Below, in pieces: positions 25,642 to 34,667 of a stretch of DNA of 64,000 nucleotides. How positions within the stretch are numbered: the first letter of the stretch is position 1; each line of letters begins with the position of its first letter. Source of the stretch: an uncultured bacterium (GTDB lineage Bacteria; Myxococcota_A; Bradymonadia; Bradymonadales; Bradymonadaceae); contig CALJNB010000004.1 of NCBI GenBank assembly GCA_937981985.1, forward strand, positions 1 through 64,000, read 5' to 3'. The notes beneath the pieces are model-generated. The model was not told the DNA's origin, did not search any database, and worked only from the letters and a program-made list of their open reading frames with translations. The translations under genes and the position numbers were made by a program.

Positions 25642-27644
25642 GAGTGTTCGCTATCTTACTTCTTTCTTGTTCTCTATCTTGCGCTAGCGTTGTGTCGAAC
25701 CCTGCGGCTCCCGATCGCTTTTCTTTTTTACAAAAAAGACAACTAAGCGATTTCGAACGTGCTTTAGCTTCTGATGCTCATAACGGAGAGGAGACGGATT
25801 GGACTAAGCTCGGGAATAGCTGGCTTGCGTTTGCCAATTGCGAACCTTTTCCCGACGTTAACTTTGAAGACAGATCAATATCCTTTTTGGAAGCAAGTTT
25901 ACGATCTGAATCGGCAAGACGTGATATGCGTTTAATCATCTTTGCTTCGGACGACGCTCCAGTAGAAACTCTAGCCGGAACGCTCATGTCGGAATCGTTC
26001 TTTAACCGAAAGGGTATAGATGAAGACGCTATAAAATGGCCTGGTGGGACTGAGCGTTGGGCGGACGAACACCCAGCATCTTTGGATATCCAAAGCCGAT
26101 GCTCAGAGTATATAACTGAGGTGGCCAACAAAGCACTCGATCTCGACAAAGACGGACTGCGTACGCCATTGGAGTATTGGGAAGCGCGTTATTACAACTC
26201 CATCATCGTCGCGAACAAGATGAGTAAGGATATTCCTTTCGAAAAAAGAAGGGGCGCGATTGGGGAGACACTTTTTAAGATAAACCTTGAAGGTATACGT
26301 TACTTCGCCGGCCGTCGTCGTATTTTCGAACAAGAAAGTCAAAGTCTAAAAAAGCAAAGAAACGAAAATTCGAAGTCTCCTGATGAGGATGCTGACCTTC
26401 TTCGATTACAAACCTTGGGTATGAACTACGTTTCAGCTTTTAGCAAAAAGATAAAGATCTTAGCCGACAATCTGCAAGAACTCGTACCGGTTGAAGGTCT
26501 TCGTTTCTCCGCGACCGAGTTGGCGATCGCGAAAAGTGTTTTGGCGATGTTGGCTTTAGAGGATGGTCGTTTCGAAGACGCGAGAAATTACCTCATTAGT
26601 AAACCGGGTTCGGTTCCCGATTTTGATGATACGCAGTCCGCGTGGTTGTCACGTTACCTCGATATTCGCGTCAACTCCGCCTTAGGTAATTTCAAATATA
26701 TCAGCGCTAAGTACGATAACGCATTACCCCCAAGACGGTCCAAATATTACGGCCCCTACGTCTATCGACTTGCAATAGCGCTAAAGGAGGGGGGCACAAA
26801 AGATCGCTTCTACGGGGTTGTGAAGTCCGCTTTCAGGGATCGTGTTTACAAGTCCGATCCCTTTTTACGTGCGCTATATTTCGAACTTTTAAAATCACTC
26901 GCCGCGGTGCCATTCGGGCCCGAAGTTAGCGAAATGCTGGAGGAACTAGGTTTGCGAGGAGAGACTTTTGAAAGGGTCGAGGAGTTAGCTCGCGTTGCTC
27001 TTGATGAAGGGCATCCGGACAATGCTTCAGCGGCAGCAAAATGGCTACTGAGCAACCATAATAACGCGAAGTTTCATCCTCGTTATAACGCTATTACCGC
27101 CCTCAGCGCTTTTCAGAGTGACGATGAGGCCTTATTTTTAGCCGCGTTGAAGGCTGTTATTTATCGGCAAAAAGAAGTAGTCGAGGCTCTTGCTCCTTCT
27201 CGTCGTGCGAAGTTTTTTCAGCACGCCGATATCGAACTCACACGCGTGCTGCAAAGGATCATTCCCGAAATGGCGGAGTGGGGTGATTCAGCTATGATTC
27301 GTAAACGCCGGCAAAAATGGCTGAAGGTTCTTGTCGGTGTGACGCAAGAATTTCTGCATAACGACAAGAACTCTATGGCGCGTCGCGCCCTGGTCGAACT
27401 TTATCGTTTAGCAAGTGGTTTACTCGAAGACGACCCGAGGGGATACGCAGAACGTGTGGGTGAATCGAGATTGAGGCCGTTGGTTCTTGGGCAGGTTACA
27501 TTGGAGTCAACAGAATTAGACGCGTTCGAACCAGGAATCGATCTCGGGATCTCAACGGTATTTAGTACAACCTTAGTTCCTAACAATACACCTATCGCTG
27601 AGTGGATGGACCGGTTCCCCGAAGGAGAGGTCTACGATGATTAG
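25638..27644 (+). CDS. Large helical-repeat lipoprotein
   Basis: A 668-residue lipoprotein (lipobox SLSCA) that is almost entirely helical. Paired amphipathic helices from about residue 250 on suggest TPR- or HEAT-like repeats, although no perfect TPR consensus was seen. Such proteins act as periplasmic scaffolds in multi-protein machines. It overlaps genes on both sides (four and eight bases), so its translation is coupled to the two beta-barrel proteins. No family name is assigned. Confidence 0.6.
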   Translation: MRVFAILLLSCSLSCASVVSNPAAPDRFSFLQKRQLSDFERALASDAHNGEETDWTKLGNSWLAFANCEPFPDVNFEDRSISFLEASLRSESARRDMRLIIFASDDAPVETLAGTLMSESFFNRKGIDEDAIKWPGGTERWADEHPASLDIQSRCSEYITEVANKALDLDKDGLRTPLEYWEARYYNSIIVANKMSKDIPFEKRRGAIGETLFKINLEGIRYFAGRRRIFEQESQSLKKQRNENSKSPDEDADLLRLQTLGMNYVSAFSKKIKILADNLQELVPVEGLRFSATELAIAKSVLAMLALEDGRFEDARNYLISKPGSVPDFDDTQSAWLSRYLDIRVNSALGNFKYISAKYDNALPPRRSKYYGPYVYRLAIALKEGGTKDRFYGVVKSAFRDRVYKSDPFLRALYFELLKSLAAVPFGPEVSEMLEELGLRGETFERVEELARVALDEGHPDNASAAAKWLLSNHNNAKFHPRYNAITALSAFQSDDEALFLAALKAVIYRQKEVVEALAPSRRAKFFQHADIELTRVLQRIIPEMAEWGDSAMIRKRRQKWLKVLVGVTQEFLHNDKNSMARRALVELYRLASGLLEDDPRGYAERVGESRLRPLVLGQVTLESTELDAFEPGIDLGISTVFSTTLVPNNTPIAEWMDRFPEGEVYDD

Positions 27645-28386
27645 TGGTTTATTTTACCGTATTGGCATCTCTTTTATCGTCCTCGTTTGCTCTACTTCTG
27701 TGGCCTCGGCTCAGGAACGAAAGGGAGCCAGCGAAGAGTGTGGCGCGGATCGCCGATGTCGCATTCAACGGATTAAAGACATCAACCAAACACGACGTCG
27801 AAATGCGTTCTTTAACGATCGCAATGCAAGACGAAGTGGAAGAGCGCAAGCCGAAAAAGAACGATTGAAAAAAACGCCTCGTACCAACCGGCCCTTCACT
27901 GCAGAAATGAGATCATCGCGCGTAGGGTTCTTCGGACTAGCAATGGGATATCAATTCGCAGATAATTTTAGGGGTCAATTATCGTGGCACCTCGTTGATA
28001 TTGTAAACTATAGTTCTGCGACCATCGCGCTATACGGCAGCCAGTTTGGTTTGAGTTTAGAGTATTTCTTAACAACCGGCGCGTTTGCTCCTTTTCTTTC
28101 TAGCGGTTTCTACATTTACGATGGACCTGCAGGCACTAATTATTCTTCGTCTAGCGGCTCAACTGGACAGCAGGGCTCGTTACATTTTGCCGAACTTGGT
28201 GCCGGGTTTGATGTTCAATTGGACGGCGGATATAGATTTCGATTAATGGGCGCCTATAAGCCGCTATTATACCATCAAGGAATCGTAGGGGATACCCATG
28301 ATGAGTCGGTCAAGAACGCCCTAAAAGAGACCTTTGACGTGGATATGCAAATCGATGTCGTTGTTCAACTGGGGTATGCATTTTGA
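27637..28386 (+). CDS. Outer-membrane beta-barrel protein
   Basis: A 249-residue protein with a signal peptide (cleavage after ASAQ). A basic, Arg-rich segment of about 60 residues follows (FNDRNARRSGRAQAEKERLKK is the densest part), then a barrel domain with strands such as GFFGLAMGYQFADNF and a terminal aromatic strand VVVQLGYAF, the usual C-terminal signature for outer-membrane insertion. The basic segment before the barrel could contact peptidoglycan, LPS or a partner protein. Part of the eleven-gene operon. Confidence 0.7.
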   Translation: MISGLFYRIGISFIVLVCSTSVASAQERKGASEECGADRRCRIQRIKDINQTRRRNAFFNDRNARRSGRAQAEKERLKKTPRTNRPFTAEMRSSRVGFFGLAMGYQFADNFRGQLSWHLVDIVNYSSATIALYGSQFGLSLEYFLTTGAFAPFLSSGFYIYDGPAGTNYSSSSGSTGQQGSLHFAELGAGFDVQLDGGYRFRLMGAYKPLLYHQGIVGDTHDESVKNALKETFDVDMQIDVVVQLGYAF

Positions 28387-28388
28387 AA

Positions 28389-29603
28389 ATGGATAAAATA
28401 ATGTTCAAAAAAACAATCATTTCGTTTTTGTTCTTATCTTGTTTTTTGTGGTCTAACGCACTTTTTGCTCAAGGCAACAAAGAATTAGAGCCGCAGATTA
28501 CGAAACTCAATAAGAACGAGTTGTCGAAAGATAGGGAGAATAAACCCGCTGTTAAACAACAGACTGCTGAGGATGCCAGAAGGCGTTATCTTGAAATTCG
28601 AGAAAGTGCACGACGAGAAATTCGAAGCGGAGATGGCGTCGTGCATATTTATATACTCGCCGAGGAGATGATCGATGAGGTGGTCTCCGAGATCGTCAAA
28701 CTCAACGTCAGTGCAGTGTCTCCTATTGCGGTTCGGCCCATATCGTTGACTTCGAATCTCAATAAAGAGTTCGGCGATTTCGTAGAAGCTACGCTCGTTA
28801 CAAATATCGCCAACAATACCGATATGATTGTCAAACGATGCGCGGCTTGCGGAGCGATGCGTTCGAGAATCGAAAACGGGCAATGGGCGATTACTTTGGG
28901 GATTACCTCACAAGAAGATCTCCGACGTGAGGCGAAGCGTTTAGGGGTGAAGGCGTTCTTAGACATTAAGTTCTCTCATTTCCCCGGGGCGAACGTTGTC
29001 GCAATGAACGTTGAAATTACGAGAGCGGATGACGGCGCTATTTTGTGGACAGATACTTATCGAAGTGATGCGACGACAGCGTCTATTCTTAGAAGTGGAG
29101 ATCGCGTCATTAGTCGCGCGGAGAGAATGAAAGAGCTTGAAAGAAAAATCGATGCGCGACCTTATTATGGACACATGCTTTACGGAGGAGCTGCGTTCAT
29201 TCCATTTGACGGGCCAACCGGCGGTATTGGTGGGGCGTCGTTAGGTTACCGTCTCTACGAGCGTTTCGGCGAGGACCGACGGTGGACTTTTGGAATAGGT
29301 GCGGAAGGTTTTGCCAATTTTAGCGATGCTAACCCTTTGTTGGGCTCTTTCGTAGGCGGAACACTTCAGTGGGAAATCTTCGAACCGGATCTCAATAGTC
29401 CTACATATAGAACCGGACCGACAATCTCGGGTTTTTTCGCTGGCACGGAGGGTAATTCTGTTGCTGCCGAGTGGGGGTTCGACGTCACTCTGCAATTTCG
29501 TTTGGGGCTGGGTGCCAGCATCATGTATTTTAATCCGGTAGAATTTGCCGGTGGAGATTTAGGTGGGCTTGGCTACAAGTTTCGCGTTTCGTTTAATTGG
29601 TAA
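28389..29603 (+). CDS. FlgO/CsgG-like domain fused to an outer-membrane barrel
   Basis: About 404 residues with a signal peptide (ending NALFAQ). Residues from about 75 to 230 have the CsgG/FlgO/TolB-N fold pattern: VAVRPISL-type first strand, DFVEATLVTNIANNTDMIVK, a small-letter 'LGVKAFLDIKF' strand, and ITRADDGAILWTDTYRSD, typical of FlgO-type proteins. The C-terminal 170 residues form a beta barrel ending KFRVSFNW. FlgO proteins are associated with the outer-membrane part of some flagella. Start is ATG 28389 or 28401. The combination in one protein is unusual. Confidence 0.65.
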   Translation: MDKIMFKKTIISFLFLSCFLWSNALFAQGNKELEPQITKLNKNELSKDRENKPAVKQQTAEDARRRYLEIRESARREIRSGDGVVHIYILAEEMIDEVVSEIVKLNVSAVSPIAVRPISLTSNLNKEFGDFVEATLVTNIANNTDMIVKRCAACGAMRSRIENGQWAITLGITSQEDLRREAKRLGVKAFLDIKFSHFPGANVVAMNVEITRADDGAILWTDTYRSDATTASILRSGDRVISRAERMKELERKIDARPYYGHMLYGGAAFIPFDGPTGGIGGASLGYRLYERFGEDRRWTFGIGAEGFANFSDANPLLGSFVGGTLQWEIFEPDLNSPTYRTGPTISGFFAGTEGNSVAAEWGFDVTLQFRLGLGASIMYFNPVEFAGGDLGGLGYKFRVSFNW

Positions 29604-29608
29604 ACTTT

Positions 29609-30361
29609 ATGACTAATTTATATAAATACTTTTTTCTTAGTGCTGGACTTATTCTTTTTAATGCTTGTTCAAAGAATAATGTCCCCGAGACGATAGTTGT
29701 CGGTTCGGACAGATCCGCAGAGGCGCAAGTTTCGTACGCCGATGGTTCTTCTCAACGTTATGTCATTCGGATGAGTGACGGAAAACGTGATTGGGAAATC
29801 GAATTCCCTAACGTCGCGTCGGGGTATATGGTTAAAATTCCGCTAAAGAATGAGCCCGGGGATAATGGAATCGTTTGGGAGTCTGAAAATCTGACGGCGG
29901 CGGATAAGGAATTGCTAAAAGATCTCCGTCGGGAAAATCCTGAAATGGAACGAGAAGGCGTTTTCAGAAACGGACGAAACTTAAACGATCCAGAAGGTAA
30001 AAACGAATTAGGAGGATTAGAACCCGGCGCCGAACTCGACAAAGATGGTAACCCGATATCCGACCCTGGAAAAGTGGCGTTACAGCAAAACGAAGACGCG
30101 GCCTCTCAAACTCGTCCAAGTTATTTGCTTGGGATCCAAGAGGTGGGAAAGCTCTTTCAATCCAATAATTACGAACTCGCGATGGTACGGATTGTTCAGT
30201 TGGAGAAGGCGTACCCCAACGATGTGAAAATATTGTCAATGAAAGGTACGTTATGGATGAAGCTGGGTAAGAAAAACTTGGCGAGGGAAGCTTGGGAACA
30301 AGTTTTGCAAATTGAACCCGACAATCGCGCTGTTATTCAAGCGCTTAAACAAACGAATTAG
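29609..30361 (+). CDS. TPR lipoprotein
   Basis: About 250 residues. Lipoprotein signal peptide (lipobox LFNACS), a beta-rich domain to about residue 85 (YADGSSQRYVIRMSDGKRDW), an acidic linker, then two or three tetratricopeptide repeats at the C-terminus (MKLGKKNLAREAWEQVLQIE is a good TPR). TPR proteins of this type are periplasmic adaptors. ATG 29609 is chosen over an in-frame TTG 12 bases upstream. It is immediately followed, seven bases on, by the MotA-like gene. Confidence 0.75.
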   Translation: MTNLYKYFFLSAGLILFNACSKNNVPETIVVGSDRSAEAQVSYADGSSQRYVIRMSDGKRDWEIEFPNVASGYMVKIPLKNEPGDNGIVWESENLTAADKELLKDLRRENPEMEREGVFRNGRNLNDPEGKNELGGLEPGAELDKDGNPISDPGKVALQQNEDAASQTRPSYLLGIQEVGKLFQSNNYELAMVRIVQLEKAYPNDVKILSMKGTLWMKLGKKNLAREAWEQVLQIEPDNRAVIQALKQTN

Positions 30362-30368
30362 GATTAGT

Positions 30369-31118
30369 ATGCATCTCATTATTGGAATACTCATTGTTGT
30401 CGGTTCGTTTCTTCTATCGATCGAATATATGTCCGATGAATTTAGCGGATTTCTAAATGCTTACTCGGGCATTCTTTTGGTCGGCGTGCCCATCGGTCTG
30501 GTTTTGATGTCCTACAAATTTTCGACTATCGGACAGGCCTTCTCTGGATTTTTTGGGGCACTATTTGCCAACGCCGAGAATGAGCGCCAAGCAGTCGCCA
30601 ACGACCTCGTCGCGTTTGGTCGCGAAGTGCGTCGTGATAAAGGTCTGGCTGCTTCTACCATTTTGGAGAAGAGTTCGGACCCTTTATTTCGCCATCTAGG
30701 GAGACATGTTCTGCAAAGCACCGATCCCGGAGAAATTGAAGCTGATGCCATGATTATCGGCGACAGAAACCTTGAACCTTTTCGCGCGGCCGAACGTGTT
30801 CTAAGCAGTCTTGGTGATTACGCGCCTGCGATGGGAATGATTGGCACCGTTATCGGTTTAATTCAGCTTCTTGCAAATATGCGCGATTTCGAAAAACTTG
30901 GTCCTGGAATGGCGATCGCACTCTTAACAACTTTCTACGGACTTGTTCTAGCTAACTTGCTGTACCTGCCGTTGAGTAGGCTGGTCGCAAACTATATTAG
31001 TAAACGCACAACTCATATGAACTTGATCGTTGAGGGAATGCTAAAGCTCTCTCGACGGCGTCCCATACACGAAGTTCAAGAGGTCATGGGTACTCATTCT
31101 GAGAAGGTAAGGCCGTGA
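30369..31118 (+). CDS. MotA-like stator protein
   Basis: A 249-residue inner-membrane protein of the MotA/TolQ/ExbB superfamily with four TM helices and the large cytoplasmic loop of MotA. The motif DYAPAMGMIGTVIGLI carries the conserved Pro-Ala-Met-Gly at the start of TM3, and GPGMAIALLTTFYGLVLANL is the TM4 motif characteristic of MotA. ATG 30369 has AGGATT upstream. It overlaps the MotB-like gene by four bases (GTGA). With that partner it should form a proton-conducting stator that drives movement of the neighbouring FliG-like protein. Confidence 0.9.
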   Translation: MHLIIGILIVVGSFLLSIEYMSDEFSGFLNAYSGILLVGVPIGLVLMSYKFSTIGQAFSGFFGALFANAENERQAVANDLVAFGREVRRDKGLAASTILEKSSDPLFRHLGRHVLQSTDPGEIEADAMIIGDRNLEPFRAAERVLSSLGDYAPAMGMIGTVIGLIQLLANMRDFEKLGPGMAIALLTTFYGLVLANLLYLPLSRLVANYISKRTTHMNLIVEGMLKLSRRRPIHEVQEVMGTHSEKVRP

Positions 31119-31933
31119 GTAAGCTACAGCATATCGGGGCGTCCTATTTTGAGGCTGCACCGCTTAAAAAAAGGGCAGGTTGGATTATTAGCTACGCTGA
31201 TTTGATGACGATAATCTTAACATTCATGATTCTTCTTTTATCGATTTCTACCATTGCGCAAACCAAGTTCGACCTGATGGTGGAATCTCTGACAGGTAAG
31301 AAAGTGGGTAATCTTCAGGAAGTTAAGACGAAGATCGATGAGGTAGTCAAAATTGAGGCTATCGGTGGAGAAGTCACGACTAACATTGATGAAAGAGGTT
31401 TAACTATTTCGTTTTCAAACGCGCTTCTCTTTGAGTCTGGTGAGGCGAAGTTGACCGAGCGTGGGTCTAAAATATTTGCGCCTATTGGAAAGCATCTCGT
31501 CGAGGATTTAGAGCTCGCATACGGGCTGGTCGTCGAGGGATACACCGACGATGTGCCTATTTCCAACAGCAAGTTTAATTCGAATTGGGAACTTTCTACC
31601 AGTCGCGCGATTGATGTTATGGAGCGCTTACATGAAGAAGGGCTACAAAGAAATCGTATGAGTGTTCAAGGTTTCGCGGATACTCGTCCAGAGGGAGACA
31701 TCGATCTTCATGACGAAGCGAAGATCTCTAAATTGGATACGACCCAGCTTGGCGAACTTCGCGCTACGAATCGTCGCGTTGTGATTCGAATTGATAAATT
31801 ACACGAAGACGTTTTTAAGAAAGTCTTGGGGAGTCAAGAAAAGGTACCTGTGGGAAAAGATGAAGGTATTTCGCCTCGAGATATTCCTGGATTTGGAACT
31901 GAATTGAAAATGAACATGGGAAGTGCGAAATGA
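31115..31933 (+). CDS. MotB-like stator protein with peptidoglycan-binding domain
   Basis: A 272-residue protein with a short cytoplasmic N-terminus, one TM helix and a C-terminal OmpA-like domain. The plug/proton-binding Asp is Asp29 in SYADLMTIILTFMILL, equivalent to Asp32 of E. coli MotB. The wall-binding motifs are VEGYTDDVPI, ELSTSRA and RATNRRVVIRI. The OmpA domain means that the stator is fixed to peptidoglycan, as in flagella and unlike the AglQS proteins of Myxococcus gliding. Start is GTG 31115, coupled to motA. Confidence 0.92.
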   Translation: MSKLQHIGASYFEAAPLKKRAGWIISYADLMTIILTFMILLLSISTIAQTKFDLMVESLTGKKVGNLQEVKTKIDEVVKIEAIGGEVTTNIDERGLTISFSNALLFESGEAKLTERGSKIFAPIGKHLVEDLELAYGLVVEGYTDDVPISNSKFNSNWELSTSRAIDVMERLHEEGLQRNRMSVQGFADTRPEGDIDLHDEAKISKLDTTQLGELRATNRRVVIRIDKLHEDVFKKVLGSQEKVPVGKDEGISPRDIPGFGTELKMNMGSAK

Positions 31934-33720
31934 AGAACTGTAAAATTTTAATATTATTCATATTCTTGTTGTTTTTTCCGTCGCAAGTTTTCGCACAAGA
32001 TGATGGTGTGATTCGACTCAATCTTGAACCCACAGAAAAAACTCGAATGTCTCAACGTGAGAGGCAGGTCTCACAGGCGGAGAAGGCTCGGGTATCGACT
32101 CAAGCAAGAAATATAGTCGAGTCGCTTTTCGAAAGATTGTGTCCTGGCCGATGTCAGCTTGTGAGCCTGGATGTGAAAATGGAACGACCCAAACCGGTTG
32201 GACAAGCAACGCCCGGTTTCGAATCGGTGTCCGGTTCTTCCTATGATGCCACGCCAAGAGGAATCAACGTCAACGTACTTTTGGACAGTAAGTTACCCAG
32301 GAATTTTCAAGCCAACATACCACGTATGATTCAGTATCAACTTCATACATTAGCGCCCAAAATAAATGTGAAGCCTGAATTACTGAATTTTCCCGAACCT
32401 CAATTAGCGCCTATGGCGCCTTACCTTCCTGAGCCTCCACAAAGAACTTTTCAACCGCCGCCACTACCAGAGATTCCAGCGCCGCTACCTCCAGTTGAGG
32501 CCGAGAAAAAAGAGGCCGTCGTCGATGAAGTCGTTCCGGTGGAAGAAGAGTCAGTTCTCAAAAATTTCCTAAAAGAATTGGCTCCTTGGTTGGGGCCGAT
32601 CTTGATGGCCTTGGTCTTATTTGGCTTCGCGCTCGTTCTGCTTCGTCGAATTTCGGAACTGGGTAAGTCCGGTGCTATGTTGAGTGAAGATTCTAAAAAG
32701 AAAGTACGAAATGTCGATTTGGATCTGGTGAAGCAAGATTTTGAAAATAATCGTTCACTTAGAAATCGTATACTTAGAAAATGGATCGGTGAAGACCCTG
32801 AAGGGGTCGCAGATCTTGTTCGCTGGATTGGTCCACATATTTTGGTTGATTTAAAAAAGGATAGTGCGTTGAAGCCGCAATTAACGATTATAGCTGGTAT
32901 CCTTTCCGACCAAAACGATACATTGAGTTTCGAAGAAATAGAAAAGCTCGGTGGCGTCGCTCAAAAGCGTCTTGTTTCTGAGAAAGTTATCTTCGATGGG
33001 AGTGGAAAAAGCGATTGGGAATTTCTTGAAGGTCTGGGTGTGAATAGTCTCCATCGTATCGTTAAAGGCTGTACGACTGACGAACATGTGTACGTTCTTG
33101 GTCAGCTCCCGAGAAGTTTACGCGGCTCGTATTTAGAAACACTCAGTAACGCAGCACGAAAGGAATTGGTATTAGGAACCTCTTCCACGATGATGTCAAA
33201 AACAGATGCTTCATCGCTTGCCGCAAGGCTTCGTAGAAACGCCGACGAGTTTTCGCATATCAGTACCGAAGCTAACGGTCAGACGATGTTGGTCCTCGAG
33301 ATGGTTGAAGCCTTGGCGTTAGACGAACAAATCTCGATGCTCCGAGATTTGAGCGCAAATCGTCCCGAGGTTTCTCAACGCGTTCTAAATCGCCTTGTTC
33401 TCGAAACCACAACATTGTTAATCCCCGGTGATATTCTTGCGGACGCGATTCATCGTACGCCTATTGAAACCCTTACTGGGTTTCTTCGTGGTACGCTTCC
33501 AGAAGTTAGAGATCATTTTCTTACGATAGCGCCGGGTTCAAAACGGCAGGCTCTAGGAACAGAACTTTCACTGAATTTGCCGGTCGGAAGAGGAGAGTAT
33601 TTGTCAGCGCGGGATACCTTAATGAAGACACTTCATGGTTTGGCGCTCAGAGATGGATTTGATTTGTCGAAAGCAAATTTAAAAATGTTAGATCACCGTA
33701 GAAATAATCAGGAGATATGA
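31930..33720 (+). CDS. FliF-like membrane protein with FliG-like cytoplasmic domains
   Basis: A 596-residue protein. It has a cleavable signal peptide (ends VFAQ), then a periplasmic part of about 190 residues with FliF/SctJ ring-building-like segments (VNVLLDSKLP; TQARNIVESLFERL), a Pro-rich linker, one TM helix (about 222-242), and a cytoplasmic part. The first cytoplasmic segment contains WIGEDPEGVADLVRWIG, the FliG-binding tail pattern of FliF. Next is a FliG-M-like helical region (about 365-425) and a FliG-C-like torque domain (about 440-585) with LTGFLRGTLPEVRDHFL. In the torque helix an Arg replaces E. coli Lys264 and one acidic residue survives. Natural FliF-FliG fusion is my inference. 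Confidence 0.7.
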   Translation: MKNCKILILFIFLLFFPSQVFAQDDGVIRLNLEPTEKTRMSQRERQVSQAEKARVSTQARNIVESLFERLCPGRCQLVSLDVKMERPKPVGQATPGFESVSGSSYDATPRGINVNVLLDSKLPRNFQANIPRMIQYQLHTLAPKINVKPELLNFPEPQLAPMAPYLPEPPQRTFQPPPLPEIPAPLPPVEAEKKEAVVDEVVPVEEESVLKNFLKELAPWLGPILMALVLFGFALVLLRRISELGKSGAMLSEDSKKKVRNVDLDLVKQDFENNRSLRNRILRKWIGEDPEGVADLVRWIGPHILVDLKKDSALKPQLTIIAGILSDQNDTLSFEEIEKLGGVAQKRLVSEKVIFDGSGKSDWEFLEGLGVNSLHRIVKGCTTDEHVYVLGQLPRSLRGSYLETLSNAARKELVLGTSSTMMSKTDASSLAARLRRNADEFSHISTEANGQTMLVLEMVEALALDEQISMLRDLSANRPEVSQRVLNRLVLETTTLLIPGDILADAIHRTPIETLTGFLRGTLPEVRDHFLTIAPGSKRQALGTELSLNLPVGRGEYLSARDTLMKTLHGLALRDGFDLSKANLKMLDHRRNNQEI

Positions 33721-34667
33721 TGAAAAATATAATACGTAAATTTACGATTCCCGTTTTTGGAATGCTATTCTCATACCTTTTGTTTAGTGCGTGTACCGTA
33801 ATTCGTGAAGTAGGACCGGAGGAGGAAAAGGAGAAGGACGCACTTCCACCTAAAGTTATTGATATGCTTGTTCTCGTAGAATTAGGACGCGGAACGACCA
33901 ATCTAACGGAAGACTTTGGAAAGATTATCGGTACATTGCGAGCCGGTTTAGAGGCGCAAAACATCAGTGTGCGAAAGGCCGCTATGGCACCCATGTACCG
34001 GCAGTCCGACGGCGTTGTTCCTATCGTGTTTGGTGAAAACGATCCGGATTCGGACTTTTCATCATATGCCGATGCCCTACTGTTCTATACTCGAGACGCG
34101 GGTACTGAGTTCATTCCCGATAAGGCTTCGTCAGATATTGAAAACCTGGCGATTCTGGGCGCTAATCTAGACCAAAGGGCCGTTTATCACCCAGAGAGCG
34201 CAGACCCCGACGCCATCGCGTATTTCGAGTCGGCAAAGGATGGGTTTCTCGTGGTTCATCTAGCCGCCTCGCCGAGAAGGTGCGCAGCATCGGATAGCGA
34301 TTGTACGAATATCGAGGGTACAAGTTATAGCGCATATTTTACACAGGAAATAGACGATAAAGCCACGTGGTTAACGCTTCCAGGTAAAACGGGTTTGCCA
34401 GCTGATAAGATCGTTCACGCTGTTATCGCTACCGCTGAGGGCATCGATTATGATGAGTTTCGAGAAATATGTTCTAACTACCCAAATTTTCCGGCGACGA
34501 AACTAGATGTTATGGAACCTTCTGAAAAAGTATTTTTTAATAAATTTGTGGACGAAATTGAAGACAACGGGGGAACCGCTGAATATATGGATCTCTGCGA
34601 AGCGATGTCTAAAGCCGGAGAGGTGAGTTTACTTCAGATGAGTGCAAAGATTAGGACGGCGTTTTAA
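33717..34667 (+). CDS. Lipoprotein with vWA-like fold, motor operon
   Basis: A 316-residue lipoprotein (lipobox LLFSAC). The early strand KVIDMLVLVELGRGT and the following helix KIIGTLRAGLEAQNISVRKA follow the first strand, loop and helix of von Willebrand A domains. The metal-binding DxSxS is absent, so any domain is degenerate. Two Cys-rich loops follow (RRCAASDSDC; REICSNYPN). Start has GGAG and overlaps the FliF/FliG-like gene by four bases. Gliding bacteria use a vWA lipoprotein (CglB) as an outer-membrane adhesin, which makes a similar role here conceivable but unproven. Confidence 0.5.
   Translation: MMKNIIRKFTIPVFGMLFSYLLFSACTVIREVGPEEEKEKDALPPKVIDMLVLVELGRGTTNLTEDFGKIIGTLRAGLEAQNISVRKAAMAPMYRQSDGVVPIVFGENDPDSDFSSYADALLFYTRDAGTEFIPDKASSDIENLAILGANLDQRAVYHPESADPDAIAYFESAKDGFLVVHLAASPRRCAASDSDCTNIEGTSYSAYFTQEIDDKATWLTLPGKTGLPADKIVHAVIATAEGIDYDEFREICSNYPNFPATKLDVMEPSEKVFFNKFVDEIEDNGGTAEYMDLCEAMSKAGEVSLLQMSAKIRTAF

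Noticed and set aside
30369-31933. MotA/MotB pair as the membrane part of a Zorya-type defence system
   Set aside because: The ZorA tail and the ZorC, ZorD or ZorE genes are missing. The neighbours are a FliF/FliG-like protein, barrels and lipoproteins, so an envelope machine fits better.
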